From contig NZ_QORI02000002.1 of NCBI RefSeq assembly GCF_003325755.1, forward strand, positions 62,001-126,000: a stretch of 64,000 nucleotides of DNA, in the 5' to 3' direction. The stretch is from Pseudomonas sp. SST3 (GTDB lineage: Bacteria > Pseudomonadota > Gammaproteobacteria > Pseudomonadales > Pseudomonadaceae). Of the stretch, positions 23,566-32,722 are shown one piece after another (position 1 is the stretch's first letter; every line of letters begins with the position of its first letter). The position numbers were made by a program, and so were the translations under genes. Below the pieces are notes generated by a model. It did no database searches. It was not told where the DNA came from and worked only from the letters and a program-made list of their open reading frames with translations.

Positions 23566-24614
23566 GGGGTATCCAATTGCAAAGCCACGACAGGCTGATT
23601 GGCCTGTTGCGCGAAATGATTGACCAGGGCCTGCGCCAGCTCGCGCGGATCGCCACTAAGTGAGCTGTAGCCGCCCTCGCGAAGACAGTCCGGCATGCTC
23701 GAACAGACGCAGGAGTCGGCGCGCTGGGTCCAGACTCTGCCACCTTGGCGCAGCACATAGGCAGCCGCCGCATTGCCATCGCTGCCCATGCCGCTGAAGG
23801 CAATGACGCCACAGCGGTTGCCGAATTGCTGCGCCAGGTTGAGCATCATCTGGTCGATGGAAGGGCTGTAGGGCTCGGGCCAGCTACGTCCGCTAAGTGA
23901 CATGGTGCCATCCTTGCCGAAGCCCATCTCCTGAGTGATGGGCGCCACCACGACTTCACCGCAGCGAATCGAATCGTTTTCCCGGCTCGGATTGACATTC
24001 CATTGGCTGTGCCGGCCCACCACTTGCGACAGTGCCGACTCGAAACTCGCCTCGATATGCTGAGCGTAGACGAAGCCAATCGGCAAGCCGCCCGGCAACG
24101 CATCGAGAAACGCCTTTACCGCTTCCGGGCCGCCCAGCGATGCCGCCAGCAACCAAACCTCACGAGCAGGTTCGCCCGTCATCGAATCGGCATTGGCCAG
24201 CGCCCTGGGCAATTGCAGGCGCGCAGGGCGTTCCGCGTCCTCACGCAACACTTCAAGGCGTGGGCCGACAGCCCGTGATGGATCACCAACCAACCGTTTC
24301 AGCTTGCCAAACAAGCGCCGCTCCCAACGAGGATAGTGCTCCGAGTGGCGCTCTGGGGCATGCCCCTCTCCAAACAGAACCGGGCAACTGTCTCGCTCGA
24401 GCAGCGCGTTCACCAAGGGCGAATCTTCCGTCTGAGCCAGATCGACGAGCCATAGGTCGGCTTCCACCGCCATCAGGTCCGCTTCCTCCAGCTTCGCAGG
24501 GTCGCTGTTGAGCACTACCTTGTAGCCGTTGGCGCTCAAGGCCTGCTGCAGCACATGCCGTTGCAGCGAGGTGTCGGCGACCACGCCGATGCGTGCCGCA
24601 ACGATTTCACTCAT
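23562..24614 (-). CDS. chpB: CheB-like protein methylesterase ChpB
   Basis: ChpB removes methyl groups from the PilJ receptor. The catalytic triad of the 350-residue protein is visible: Ser159 in LAASLGGPEAV, His186 in YAQHIEAS and Asp279 in GMGSDGNAA. The N-terminal ~110 residues look like a worn receiver domain: the acidic pocket DD is replaced by AD (VVADTS), though Asp58 in LWLVDLA could occupy the phospho-acceptor position. The start at 24614 overlaps the chpA end by eight bases; frame open further upstream lies inside chpA. Confidence 0.93.
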   Translation of the reverse strand: MSEIVAARIGVVADTSLQRHVLQQALSANGYKVVLNSDPAKLEEADLMAVEADLWLVDLAQTEDSPLVNALLERDSCPVLFGEGHAPERHSEHYPRWERRLFGKLKRLVGDPSRAVGPRLEVLREDAERPARLQLPRALANADSMTGEPAREVWLLAASLGGPEAVKAFLDALPGGLPIGFVYAQHIEASFESALSQVVGRHSQWNVNPSRENDSIRCGEVVVAPITQEMGFGKDGTMSLSGRSWPEPYSPSIDQMMLNLAQQFGNRCGVIAFSGMGSDGNAAAAYVLRQGGRVWTQRADSCVCSSMPDCLREGGYSSLSGDPRELAQALVNHFAQQANQPVVALQLDTP

Positions 24615-27600
24615 GGCGTTTGACCAGTTGCTGGATCGTCTCAAGCAGCAGAGATTCCTGATATGGCTTGCCGAGGTACTCGTTGACACCGATGCCCATT
24701 GCCCGATCCCGATGCTTTTCACCGGTACGCGAGGTGATCATGATGATCGGCAGATCCTTCAGGTGTTCATCGTGGCGCACCAGGGTCGCCACTTCGAAAC
24801 CGTCCATGCGTGGCATTTCGATGTCCAGCAACATGATGTCCGGCTTGCGCTCCTGCAGCTGGGTGATGGCGTCGACGCCGTCCTTGGCGGTCAGTACGTT
24901 CATCCCGTTCCGCTCCAGCAGGCGGCTGGTTACCTTGCGCACGGTGACCGAATCATCCACCACCATCACCAGCGTTGGCCGATCAACTTCGACCTCCGCC
25001 GGCTCATCCTCGCCAAGCAGGCGCAGCGGTTGCAGCTGCGTGAGCAGGTGCGCATGCAGGACACGGATGGTCGCGAGCAGGTCAAGAATCACCACCACCC
25101 GACCATCACCAAGAATGGTCGCACCGGAAATCCCCGGCACGGTGGCAAACTGTGGACCCAGGCTCTTCACCACGATTTCGCGCGAGCCAGCCAGGCTGTC
25201 GACCTGGACCGCCACACTGTGTTCATTCGAGCGCACCAGGATGACCGGCAAGGGCAAGCTCTGGCCGACCAGCTTGGGCCTTTGACCGTTGTTCAGCAAC
25301 TCGCCGAGATAGCGCAACTCGTAGGTCTGACCCGCATACTCGAAACGCGATGCGCCCGGCTGGTAGTAGGCTTCCAGCTCGTATGGCGACACCCGCACGA
25401 TACCTTCGATGGTATTTAGAGGGATCGCATACAGGTCCTCCCCGGAGTACACCATCAGCGCCCGATTGACCGATACGGTAAACGGCAGGCGGATCAGGAA
25501 GCGCGTACCGCTGCCGAGCTTCGACTCGATGCTCATGGAGCCACCGAGCTGTTTGACCTCCGAGTGCACCACGTCCATGCCGACGCCACGGCCGGATATC
25601 TGGCTGACCTGCTCGGCCGTGGAGAATCCCGCCTCGAGAATGAACTGCAGGACCTCATGGTCCGACAGGTCGTTGCCGGGCTGCATCAGTCCACGCTCAA
25701 TTGCCTTACGACGAACGGCTTCGAGATTGATGCCCGCTCCGTCGTCGCTCAACGCCAGAACGATGTCGCCACCTTCACGGCTCAGATCGAGACGAATGTT
25801 GCCCTGCTCGGGCTTGCCGGTCGCCACACGCTTGGCTGCGGTTTCGATACCATGGTCGACAGCATTTCGGAGCATGTGCTCCAGCGGCGCGACGATGCGC
25901 TCCAGGACACTGCGGTCCATCTCACCCGTGGCATTGCCGACATGAAATTCGACTTGCTTGCCCAGCTCGCCAGCGACCTGACGGACGATCCGGCGCAGGC
26001 GCGGCACCAGCCGATCAAAGGGAACCATGCGCGTGCGCATGAGGCCTTCCTGAAGCTCGGTATTGACCCGCGCCTGCTGCAGCAGCAGGGTTTCGGCATC
26101 GCGGTTACGTGCAGCCAGGGTTTCCTTCAGGTCCAATAGGTCGGAAGCCGACTCGAACAACGCGCGGGAAAGCTGCTGGAGCTGCGAATGACGATCCATT
26201 TCCAACGGATCGAAATCATCGTACCCCGCGCGCTCCGCTTCGGCCTGATAGCGGCTGAGGATCTGCGCCTGGGTTTCGGTATCCAGCCGCCGCAATTGAT
26301 CACGTACCCGCTCGATAGTGGCTTCCATCTCGCCCAACGTGAAGCCTACGTCACTGACCTGTTGCTCGACCCGCCCGCGGAAAATTGAGGTTTCGCCCGC
26401 CAGGTTGACCAGCCCTTCCAACAGGTCGGCCGGTACCTTCACCAGTTCCTGCGGCGCACGACGAGACGCGGCGTCCAGCGCGGCCTGCTCGGCGCGACGA
26501 ATGAAAGGCAAAACCTTCGCCGGCGCATTGGTGACCGGCGCCTGAGCACTGGCGGCGACGATAGGCGTTTCGAGCGTAATGACGGAAGAGGCGGGATGAT
26601 CGTCCTGATCATGCTCCTGCGGCTGCTCATCGGTAGCGGTATCGCTCGACAAGCGCGAGCGCATCGATTCCACTTCCTTCATCAAGCCGTCATAGCCGCC
26701 CTGTACATCCAGGAACAGGCTATCCGTCCAGGCACCGCCATGCTGTTGCGCCTCACTGAGGCGCTGCTCGAGGTCATGGGCCATGTCGCCCAGGCGACCT
26801 TGGGCAGCCAGGCGCGCGCCGCCCTTCAGCGTATGCAGCACGCGCATCATGTCGACCAGGGGAGCTGTGCCGTCACGTGTAGCCTCCCAGCGTCCCAGCG
26901 CGGTTTCCATCTCCTCAAGCAGTTCATCAGCCTCTTCGACGAAGATGTCCAGGATCTCCGATTCGGCGGCGTCCTGCGCGGCATCCTGAGCCGCTGTCAA
27001 GGCAACGCTGCTAGGCATGCTCAGTTGTTCTTCAGGGCTCGCTCGAAACTGCCGGATGGTTTCGATCAGATCCTGCCCGCCGGGCAGCTCGCGGTACGCA
27101 CGAACGGCATCGAGCATCGCCGCGAGCCGGTCATGGCAGGTCTGTAGCAGTGTAAACAGTGCCGGGCTTGCGCGATAACTACCGGCGCACAGCCCCTCGT
27201 AGAGATACTCCAGTTCATGCGCGAGATCACCGATCTCACGTATGTCCGCCATCCGCGCTCCGCCTTTGAGCGTATGCAGATCCCGTTGTAGCGCTTCAAT
27301 TTCAAAGCTATTGCCAACGTCTTCCATCCAGCGCTGCAGCGATGCGCCGGCGCGCTCGATGATGTCGAAACCTTCCTCCAGGAAGATCTCCACCAGTTCG
27401 GGATCACGGTTCTCCCAATCGGTGGCCTCGGTCGTGGCGGGCTCTCCGATGGCTGGAGGCACCTGCGCCTTGGGTTGCTCGAGCGCTTCGGACTCGAGAG
27501 CCTCTGCCGCAACTTCTGGTATCTCTTCGTCAGGGTTTCCAGGTTCGCTGGCGAGCGCACCGTCCGGTGTGCCTTTGCCCTCTGCCTGACCGATATCCGA

Positions 27601-30600
27601 GTCGATCGCTGCCTCCGCATCGGGAATGCGCAGGGACTCGTCAATCAGGTCCGCCGGCTCCAGAAGCGCATGCTCATCGCCCGGCACCATGTCTTGTGCG
27701 TCCTCGGACGAGGTTATCGCTTGCTCGAGTGCGGTAGCGCCGTTCTCGAAGGCCGGCGTGACGCCCTGCCGATAGGCCCGAATACGCTCGATGAGCCCCA
27801 CTGCGTCATCCATTGGCTTGTGCGCCTGGAGCTGCTCCAGCTGCACTGCAAGCTGATCGTGGCTGCGCAGCAACAGCGTCGCGAGATCGTCGGCATGCAC
27901 GTAGCGACCATCGGATAACCCTTCATAAAGGGTTTCGAGCTCATGGGCCAGATCGCCGATCGGCCGGATCTCGGCCATCCGCGCGCCACCCTTGAGAGTA
28001 TGCAGGTCACGCAGCAGGGCGGAGAGCGCCAATTGGTTGGACGAATCTCCCAGCCAGCGTTCCAGCGCGCCACCCGCGCTTTCCAGCAAATCGACGGCTT
28101 CGTCGAGAAATATCTCGACCATTTCTTCGTCCAGCTCGTCCATCTCCGAGCTGGCCTCGGCAGGCCAGGCTTCGGCTTCGGCTTCGGCTTCGGCTTCGGC
28201 TTCGGCGGTACTCTGAGCTACGTCGCCAACCGAAGTGGTAATGGCGACGGAGTCCGGCTGTATTTCGTCGGCCGGCAGCTCGTATGCATATGGATCAATC
28301 GCCTCGGCTAGAAGGTTCTGCAGCCGAGCCACCAGTTCGGGCTGCCCCGTGACCTGCAGGCCCGCAGCAACCTGGTCCATCATGCCGACCAGCGTCTCGT
28401 GACCCTCTTCAACGTCATCAAAGAACCGCGCGCTAACCGCGAGGCGGCCATCCTGCACGACTGCATACAGATTGAGCAGCACCTGACACAGCGCGTCGAT
28501 CTGCGGAAGATCGGCCATCTGCGCACCGAGGCCGAGCGTCGTAAGCTCTTCCAGCAGTGCGGTCAACTCTTGGCGTTCGGCAGGATGCTCGCGCCAGCTC
28601 TGCAGCAGGTCTTCGGCATCCAGCAGAATATTCATGCCTTCGGACAGGAACAGTGCAATCATGCCGGGATCGCGAGGCTCTCCCTGTTGGTTGTCCCCAC
28701 GTTCGCCAGCGTCCGCCAGCCGAGCCTGGTGCAGTGCATGGACGTGAGCGATGAGCTCCTCGGCACCTTTGATCGGGGCCAACGGATCGAGCTCTAGGTT
28801 CTCCAGTCCACGTCGCAGGAGCTGCTCGGCCGCGTGTAGCAGCTCCGCTTCGGCCAGATCCATTGGGATCAGATTGGCTTTGAACTCCTTGACCATCTTT
28901 TCCAGCGGAGTGGCAATTTCCGCCACGGGCAGGATGCCCGCCATATGCGCGCTGCCCTTCAGCGTATGCAGCGCTCGCTGCAACGCGTCAGTCACTGGCT
29001 GAGGAAGACGCTGCGCACAATCGGCGAGAAAATCGACCAATGTGGTGAGATGGGATTCCGCCTCGTTGCGGAAGATTTCCAGCAGCTGCGGGTCCAGCAC
29101 GTCTTCGTTGACCGATTCCTGTGGCGCATCGAGCGCATCACCACCTTGCGGATCAGGATCGGTCGGCTGACCTTTTGCCAGCGCATGGGCGTTGGCCGCC
29201 AATCGATCGACATCGTCGCGCTGGCGTTGCGCCTTGGCAGCGAACTCGTCGACCAGAGCAGGCATCAGCGCGACCACATCGGTCACGAGCTTCTTCACCG
29301 CATCACTCGCCTCGACACTGCGGTCGAGGACACGGTTGAGCAGGTTTTCCACCGACCACGCCAATTCACCGATAACCAGCGCGCGCACCATGCGTCCGCT
29401 GCCCTTGAGCGTGTGGAAGGCTCGCCGAACCTCACCAAGCGCCTCCTTATCCGAGGCGTCGGTGTACCACCGGGGCAAATACTCACCAATGGTTTCGAGC
29501 ACCTCTGCCGCTTCCTCGATGAAGACCTCAAGCAGGTCCTCATCAACCGGCTCCTCGCCTTCCGGCGGCGGCAGCAAGCTCTGCGGGACATTCTGTGCAG
29601 GGGGATTGATCGAGACGACCGGCGCCGCCATGACGTCTTCCATGCTCATTGCCGGTTGCGCCGCGGCTGGCTGCTCGACCGGTTCAGGCAGTATCACCTC
29701 GGGCATATCGAGCTCAGCCATTTCAGCTTCACTCCAATCCACCGTATAACCGAGCGAATCGTCCCCTGCCTGCTCCGAAAGGTCATCAACCGTCACAGGG
29801 CGCGCAAGCTCAGGCTCGGTGAGCTCGATGGTCTCACTCGGCCAAGCGGTAACATTGGACTCGATTGCGTCATCGCCGTGGTCGCTGTGTTCTTCGTCAT
29901 TCCAATCAATGAAGAACTCGGCTTCACCGGCTGCCAGGTCCTCAGCCGATGTATCACCGGATTGCAGTTTGTCTTGATCCGACTGCCAGTTGTCAGAGTG
30001 CTCCAGGCCTGGCTCCGGCAACACTTCGATCTCGTCCAGCGGATCGGACAGCGTGAGATCTGCCTCAGCACTGAGCTCGTCGCGGTGCTTCAGCACCGGC
30101 TGCTCGCGCAATGGATAGCCCAGCGTCTCGAGGCTTTCTTCGGCCACGTCGAGAATCAGATCACCCTGCGATCCACAGTCCTCGCTAAGGCGCTCAAGGT
30201 AATACTCGACGCTGGTTATCGCATCGGCGAGCGTATCCAGGCTCTGCCAATCCGGAATCGCCTGAGGCTCGAGCAGTTGCTCTTGTATATAACGATTGCA
30301 GGCCTCCAGCAGGGCGGCGGCACGCGCAAGCGGGACCATCGCCAGCCCACCGCGCGATTGCGTCAGCAGCTCCGGCACTCGAGCGAGATGTTGATGATTC
30401 CACTGAGAAGCGATGAATTCGATGATGGCGTCCTTGGCCTGTTCAAGTCCCGTACGCGCTTCGCGAATAACCAGCTGATGAATCTGGGCAACGTCGGTAG
30501 TCGGCACATGGCTTTCTTCGCCTCGCTCGTCAGACGTGCCCCCGACCATGCCAGCCAACGTCGCCTCGACATACAACAGCGCACCCGCAACATCCATCAG

Positions 30601-31788
30601 CGCTGCATCATCGGCCTGCTGTTGCCCTTGCGCCAAAACGTCGATCAATCCGATCTGATCGAGAATGATCCGGCGTGGCTGGCCGAAACCCAGCACCGCA
30701 AGCGTGTCGGCAATCTGCTTGAGCGGCGGCTGCAGCGCGGCGAGCTCGGCGAGCCCCATGCGATCGCTGCGTACGAACAGATCCAGGCTGTCCTTCACCC
30801 TGACCAGCTCCTCGCACAGCGCAGCCACAACCGAACGCATGGCCCCACGGTCCGGACCGGCCAACTGGGCACGCTCCTCATCGACCACGGCGCTGTCGGG
30901 TAACGCATCGTCCAGGCTGTATTCGGCTTTCAACGCCTGAATACGGGGAGAATGCGAGGGTGCCTTAGCGACATAAAACAGCAGATTCTTGGTCAGCTCG
31001 TCCGGTGCGGCCTGGTTAATCCCGTCGGCACCCTGCGCCACTAGTCGCTTGAGTTCTCTGTCAACCTGGCGCAACAAGTTGCGAATCGTAGTGCCGTTAG
31101 CGACCGCGCCGCTGGCCATGCCTTCGACCACGCCCGATGCGATCTGCCACAGCGCACCCAGCGGTGCATCCTTGCAGAGCATCTCCAGACGCGCGAAAAC
31201 CCGCGCCATGTACCCGAGATTGGTGGGGAGATCCTGGTTGCGAATCACCCCAACCAGCGCCACCTGCAACATCTGCCGCAGCTTACGAAGCAAGCCGGGG
31301 AGATCGGAGGTCTGCCGCTGAGCCAGGAACTCACCCGACAGGGCCGGCGTCCGGGCCGACATATCGGGCGAGAACAGGCTGGTTTCCGAAAGCAGCTTCT
31401 CGCCCCGCGCAGCACGCAGATCGTTGAGCAGAGGCAGCACGACCATCGGCAGATCACGGCGGGCACTCTGGATGCGATCCAGATATACCGGCATCTGCAG
31501 AATCGCCTGCATCAGCACTTCAAGCGCCTCGGCCTGGCTGGCGACGCGCTCGTCCAGCAAGGCTCGGGCGAGTTGCTCCATTTCCTCGGCAAGCAATGCA
31601 GCACCGTAGAACTCGACCATCTGCAAGGTGCCGTGCACCTGATGCACGTAGGTCAGGCAGAAGCGCATCCGCGTCGAGTCTTGCGGGTTTTCGACGAACG
31701 CTTCCAAGGCCTGTCGCGCCTGCTTCAGCGTTTCGGCAATCTCGCCTTTCACCCACTCCAGGGCGACATAATCGTGCCGATCACCCAT
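24607..31788 (-). CDS. chpA: Chemosensory hybrid histidine kinase ChpA
   Basis: ChpA is the central kinase of the Pil-Chp system that drives twitching motility and surface sensing. It has 2393 residues from the ATG at 31788, chosen because GGAG lies 6 bases upstream; the frame is open to 31809. An N-terminal Hpt-like domain has the variant VHQVHGTLQMV. Five Hpt domains follow with HTLKG boxes near residues 792, 940, 1262, 1502 and 1650. The CheA core comes next: dimerisation helices, an ATPase domain with HMLRNAVDHGIE and GRGVGMDVV (about 1960-2090), and a CheW-like domain. A C-terminal receiver (about 2275-2390) has MVVDDSVTVRK and phospho-acceptor MLLDIEMPRMDG. The linker near residue 1200 contains an (Ala-Glu) run. 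Confidence 0.97.
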   Translation of the reverse strand: MGDRHDYVALEWVKGEIAETLKQARQALEAFVENPQDSTRMRFCLTYVHQVHGTLQMVEFYGAALLAEEMEQLARALLDERVASQAEALEVLMQAILQMPVYLDRIQSARRDLPMVVLPLLNDLRAARGEKLLSETSLFSPDMSARTPALSGEFLAQRQTSDLPGLLRKLRQMLQVALVGVIRNQDLPTNLGYMARVFARLEMLCKDAPLGALWQIASGVVEGMASGAVANGTTIRNLLRQVDRELKRLVAQGADGINQAAPDELTKNLLFYVAKAPSHSPRIQALKAEYSLDDALPDSAVVDEERAQLAGPDRGAMRSVVAALCEELVRVKDSLDLFVRSDRMGLAELAALQPPLKQIADTLAVLGFGQPRRIILDQIGLIDVLAQGQQQADDAALMDVAGALLYVEATLAGMVGGTSDERGEESHVPTTDVAQIHQLVIREARTGLEQAKDAIIEFIASQWNHQHLARVPELLTQSRGGLAMVPLARAAALLEACNRYIQEQLLEPQAIPDWQSLDTLADAITSVEYYLERLSEDCGSQGDLILDVAEESLETLGYPLREQPVLKHRDELSAEADLTLSDPLDEIEVLPEPGLEHSDNWQSDQDKLQSGDTSAEDLAAGEAEFFIDWNDEEHSDHGDDAIESNVTAWPSETIELTEPELARPVTVDDLSEQAGDDSLGYTVDWSEAEMAELDMPEVILPEPVEQPAAAQPAMSMEDVMAAPVVSINPPAQNVPQSLLPPPEGEEPVDEDLLEVFIEEAAEVLETIGEYLPRWYTDASDKEALGEVRRAFHTLKGSGRMVRALVIGELAWSVENLLNRVLDRSVEASDAVKKLVTDVVALMPALVDEFAAKAQRQRDDVDRLAANAHALAKGQPTDPDPQGGDALDAPQESVNEDVLDPQLLEIFRNEAESHLTTLVDFLADCAQRLPQPVTDALQRALHTLKGSAHMAGILPVAEIATPLEKMVKEFKANLIPMDLAEAELLHAAEQLLRRGLENLELDPLAPIKGAEELIAHVHALHQARLADAGERGDNQQGEPRDPGMIALFLSEGMNILLDAEDLLQSWREHPAERQELTALLEELTTLGLGAQMADLPQIDALCQVLLNLYAVVQDGRLAVSARFFDDVEEGHETLVGMMDQVAAGLQVTGQPELVARLQNLLAEAIDPYAYELPADEIQPDSVAITTSVGDVAQSTAEAEAEAEAEAEAWPAEASSEMDELDEEMVEIFLDEAVDLLESAGGALERWLGDSSNQLALSALLRDLHTLKGGARMAEIRPIGDLAHELETLYEGLSDGRYVHADDLATLLLRSHDQLAVQLEQLQAHKPMDDAVGLIERIRAYRQGVTPAFENGATALEQAITSSEDAQDMVPGDEHALLEPADLIDESLRIPDAEAAIDSDIGQAEGKGTPDGALASEPGNPDEEIPEVAAEALESEALEQPKAQVPPAIGEPATTEATDWENRDPELVEIFLEEGFDIIERAGASLQRWMEDVGNSFEIEALQRDLHTLKGGARMADIREIGDLAHELEYLYEGLCAGSYRASPALFTLLQTCHDRLAAMLDAVRAYRELPGGQDLIETIRQFRASPEEQLSMPSSVALTAAQDAAQDAAESEILDIFVEEADELLEEMETALGRWEATRDGTAPLVDMMRVLHTLKGGARLAAQGRLGDMAHDLEQRLSEAQQHGGAWTDSLFLDVQGGYDGLMKEVESMRSRLSSDTATDEQPQEHDQDDHPASSVITLETPIVAASAQAPVTNAPAKVLPFIRRAEQAALDAASRRAPQELVKVPADLLEGLVNLAGETSIFRGRVEQQVSDVGFTLGEMEATIERVRDQLRRLDTETQAQILSRYQAEAERAGYDDFDPLEMDRHSQLQQLSRALFESASDLLDLKETLAARNRDAETLLLQQARVNTELQEGLMRTRMVPFDRLVPRLRRIVRQVAGELGKQVEFHVGNATGEMDRSVLERIVAPLEHMLRNAVDHGIETAAKRVATGKPEQGNIRLDLSREGGDIVLALSDDGAGINLEAVRRKAIERGLMQPGNDLSDHEVLQFILEAGFSTAEQVSQISGRGVGMDVVHSEVKQLGGSMSIESKLGSGTRFLIRLPFTVSVNRALMVYSGEDLYAIPLNTIEGIVRVSPYELEAYYQPGASRFEYAGQTYELRYLGELLNNGQRPKLVGQSLPLPVILVRSNEHSVAVQVDSLAGSREIVVKSLGPQFATVPGISGATILGDGRVVVILDLLATIRVLHAHLLTQLQPLRLLGEDEPAEVEVDRPTLVMVVDDSVTVRKVTSRLLERNGMNVLTAKDGVDAITQLQERKPDIMLLDIEMPRMDGFEVATLVRHDEHLKDLPIIMITSRTGEKHRDRAMGIGVNEYLGKPYQESLLLETIQQLVKRHE
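28168..28206. repeat. In-frame hexanucleotide repeat inside chpA
   Basis: GGCTTC is repeated six times without error, followed by GGC. On the coding strand it gives alternating Ala and Glu, six pairs plus one Ala. Gain or loss of units by slippage would keep the reading frame. Confidence 0.9.
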
Positions 31789-31799
31789 AGCGACTCCGC

Positions 31800-32684
31800 T
31801 CATAAACATTTCCGGGTAAAGGCCAAAACCTGACTATCAGCTACCGGCACCAGTTCTGGATGCTGCCAGCCAACTACCTCACCTGCACCGATAACCAGCA
31901 ATCCTCCCGGCGCCAGGCGCTCGACCAGATGATTGAGGATTTCGCGGCGGCGCCAGCGACGAAAGTAGATCAACAGGTTCTGACAAAAAATGACGTCCAT
32001 ATCGGACATAGGCGCACCGTTCAGCTCCAGCACGTTAAGTCTGGCAAAGCACACACGCGCAGCAAGGCTGGGCGTCACCTGGAAGCGACCGTCCGGCATT
32101 GGCTGGAAATACCGAGCGCACAGGTCAGGTGCCATCTGCTCGAGTCGACGACGACTGTAGAGGCCATCCCGTGACCGGCCCAGCGCGCTGAGGCTGATAT
32201 CGGTGCCGATCACCCCGTACTGCCCGTCACCGACTTCGGCCGACAGCGCTTCCGCCGCGCAGATCGCCAGTGAATAGGTCTCCTCGCCGCTTGCGCACCC
32301 CACACTCCACAACGACCAGGGCCGTGCAGCAGCGCGCGACTCGCACCGCTGCTGCATGTAGGCCGAAAGCAGCGCGAACGACGGCGGATGTCGAAAAAAG
32401 CGGGTTTCCTGGACCGTCAAGCGATCCATCAGCGTTGACCATTCCACCGCGCCCCGAGGACCATCGGTGACCTGGCGGTAATAGCTGGCGTAATCCGTCA
32501 CTCCGACTTCGCGCATGCGGCTGCTCAGGTTCGCCTGCAGGAATATTCGACGTTGTTCGGTAACCACCATGCCGGACCGCTCTTCGAGCAAGGCTTGCCA
32601 GTCATGAAATTCCGCTGACGACATATCGGCCAAGGGTCTGAGTGACCAGTCGACACTTGGCTGCATGCCCTGCCCCTTACTCAT
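31800..32684 (-). CDS. pilK: CheR-like chemoreceptor methyltransferase PilK
   Basis: PilK methylates glutamates on the PilJ receptor using SAM, opposing ChpB. The 294-residue protein has the CheR N-terminal helical part (LLEERSGMVVTEQRRIFLQANLSSRM), the catalytic-side arginines in TVQETRFFRHP, the SAM-binding loop LWSVGCASGEETYS, and the late stretch DVIFCQNLLIYF. It lies between pilJ and chpA with gaps of 38 and 11 bases, so it is part of the same transcript. Confidence 0.94.
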   Translation of the reverse strand: MSKGQGMQPSVDWSLRPLADMSSAEFHDWQALLEERSGMVVTEQRRIFLQANLSSRMREVGVTDYASYYRQVTDGPRGAVEWSTLMDRLTVQETRFFRHPPSFALLSAYMQQRCESRAAARPWSLWSVGCASGEETYSLAICAAEALSAEVGDGQYGVIGTDISLSALGRSRDGLYSRRRLEQMAPDLCARYFQPMPDGRFQVTPSLAARVCFARLNVLELNGAPMSDMDVIFCQNLLIYFRRWRRREILNHLVERLAPGGLLVIGAGEVVGWQHPELVPVADSQVLAFTRKCL

Positions 32685-32722
32685 GAACTTTCACAGCGAC
32701 CTTCCGGCCGCTGCGCTCTCAG

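Noticed and set aside
28168..28206. CRISPR-like or non-coding tandem array
   Set aside because: Units are six bases without spacers and lie in frame inside chpA.
28945..30903. A 650-codon open frame on the plus strand inside chpA
   Set aside because: It is a by-product of high GC and biased third positions; the minus strand carries clear Hpt domains there. The same holds for long opposite-strand frames over ahcY (9042-10673), mexB (17084-18895), the hut transporter (56137-58017) and hutU (59871-61457).
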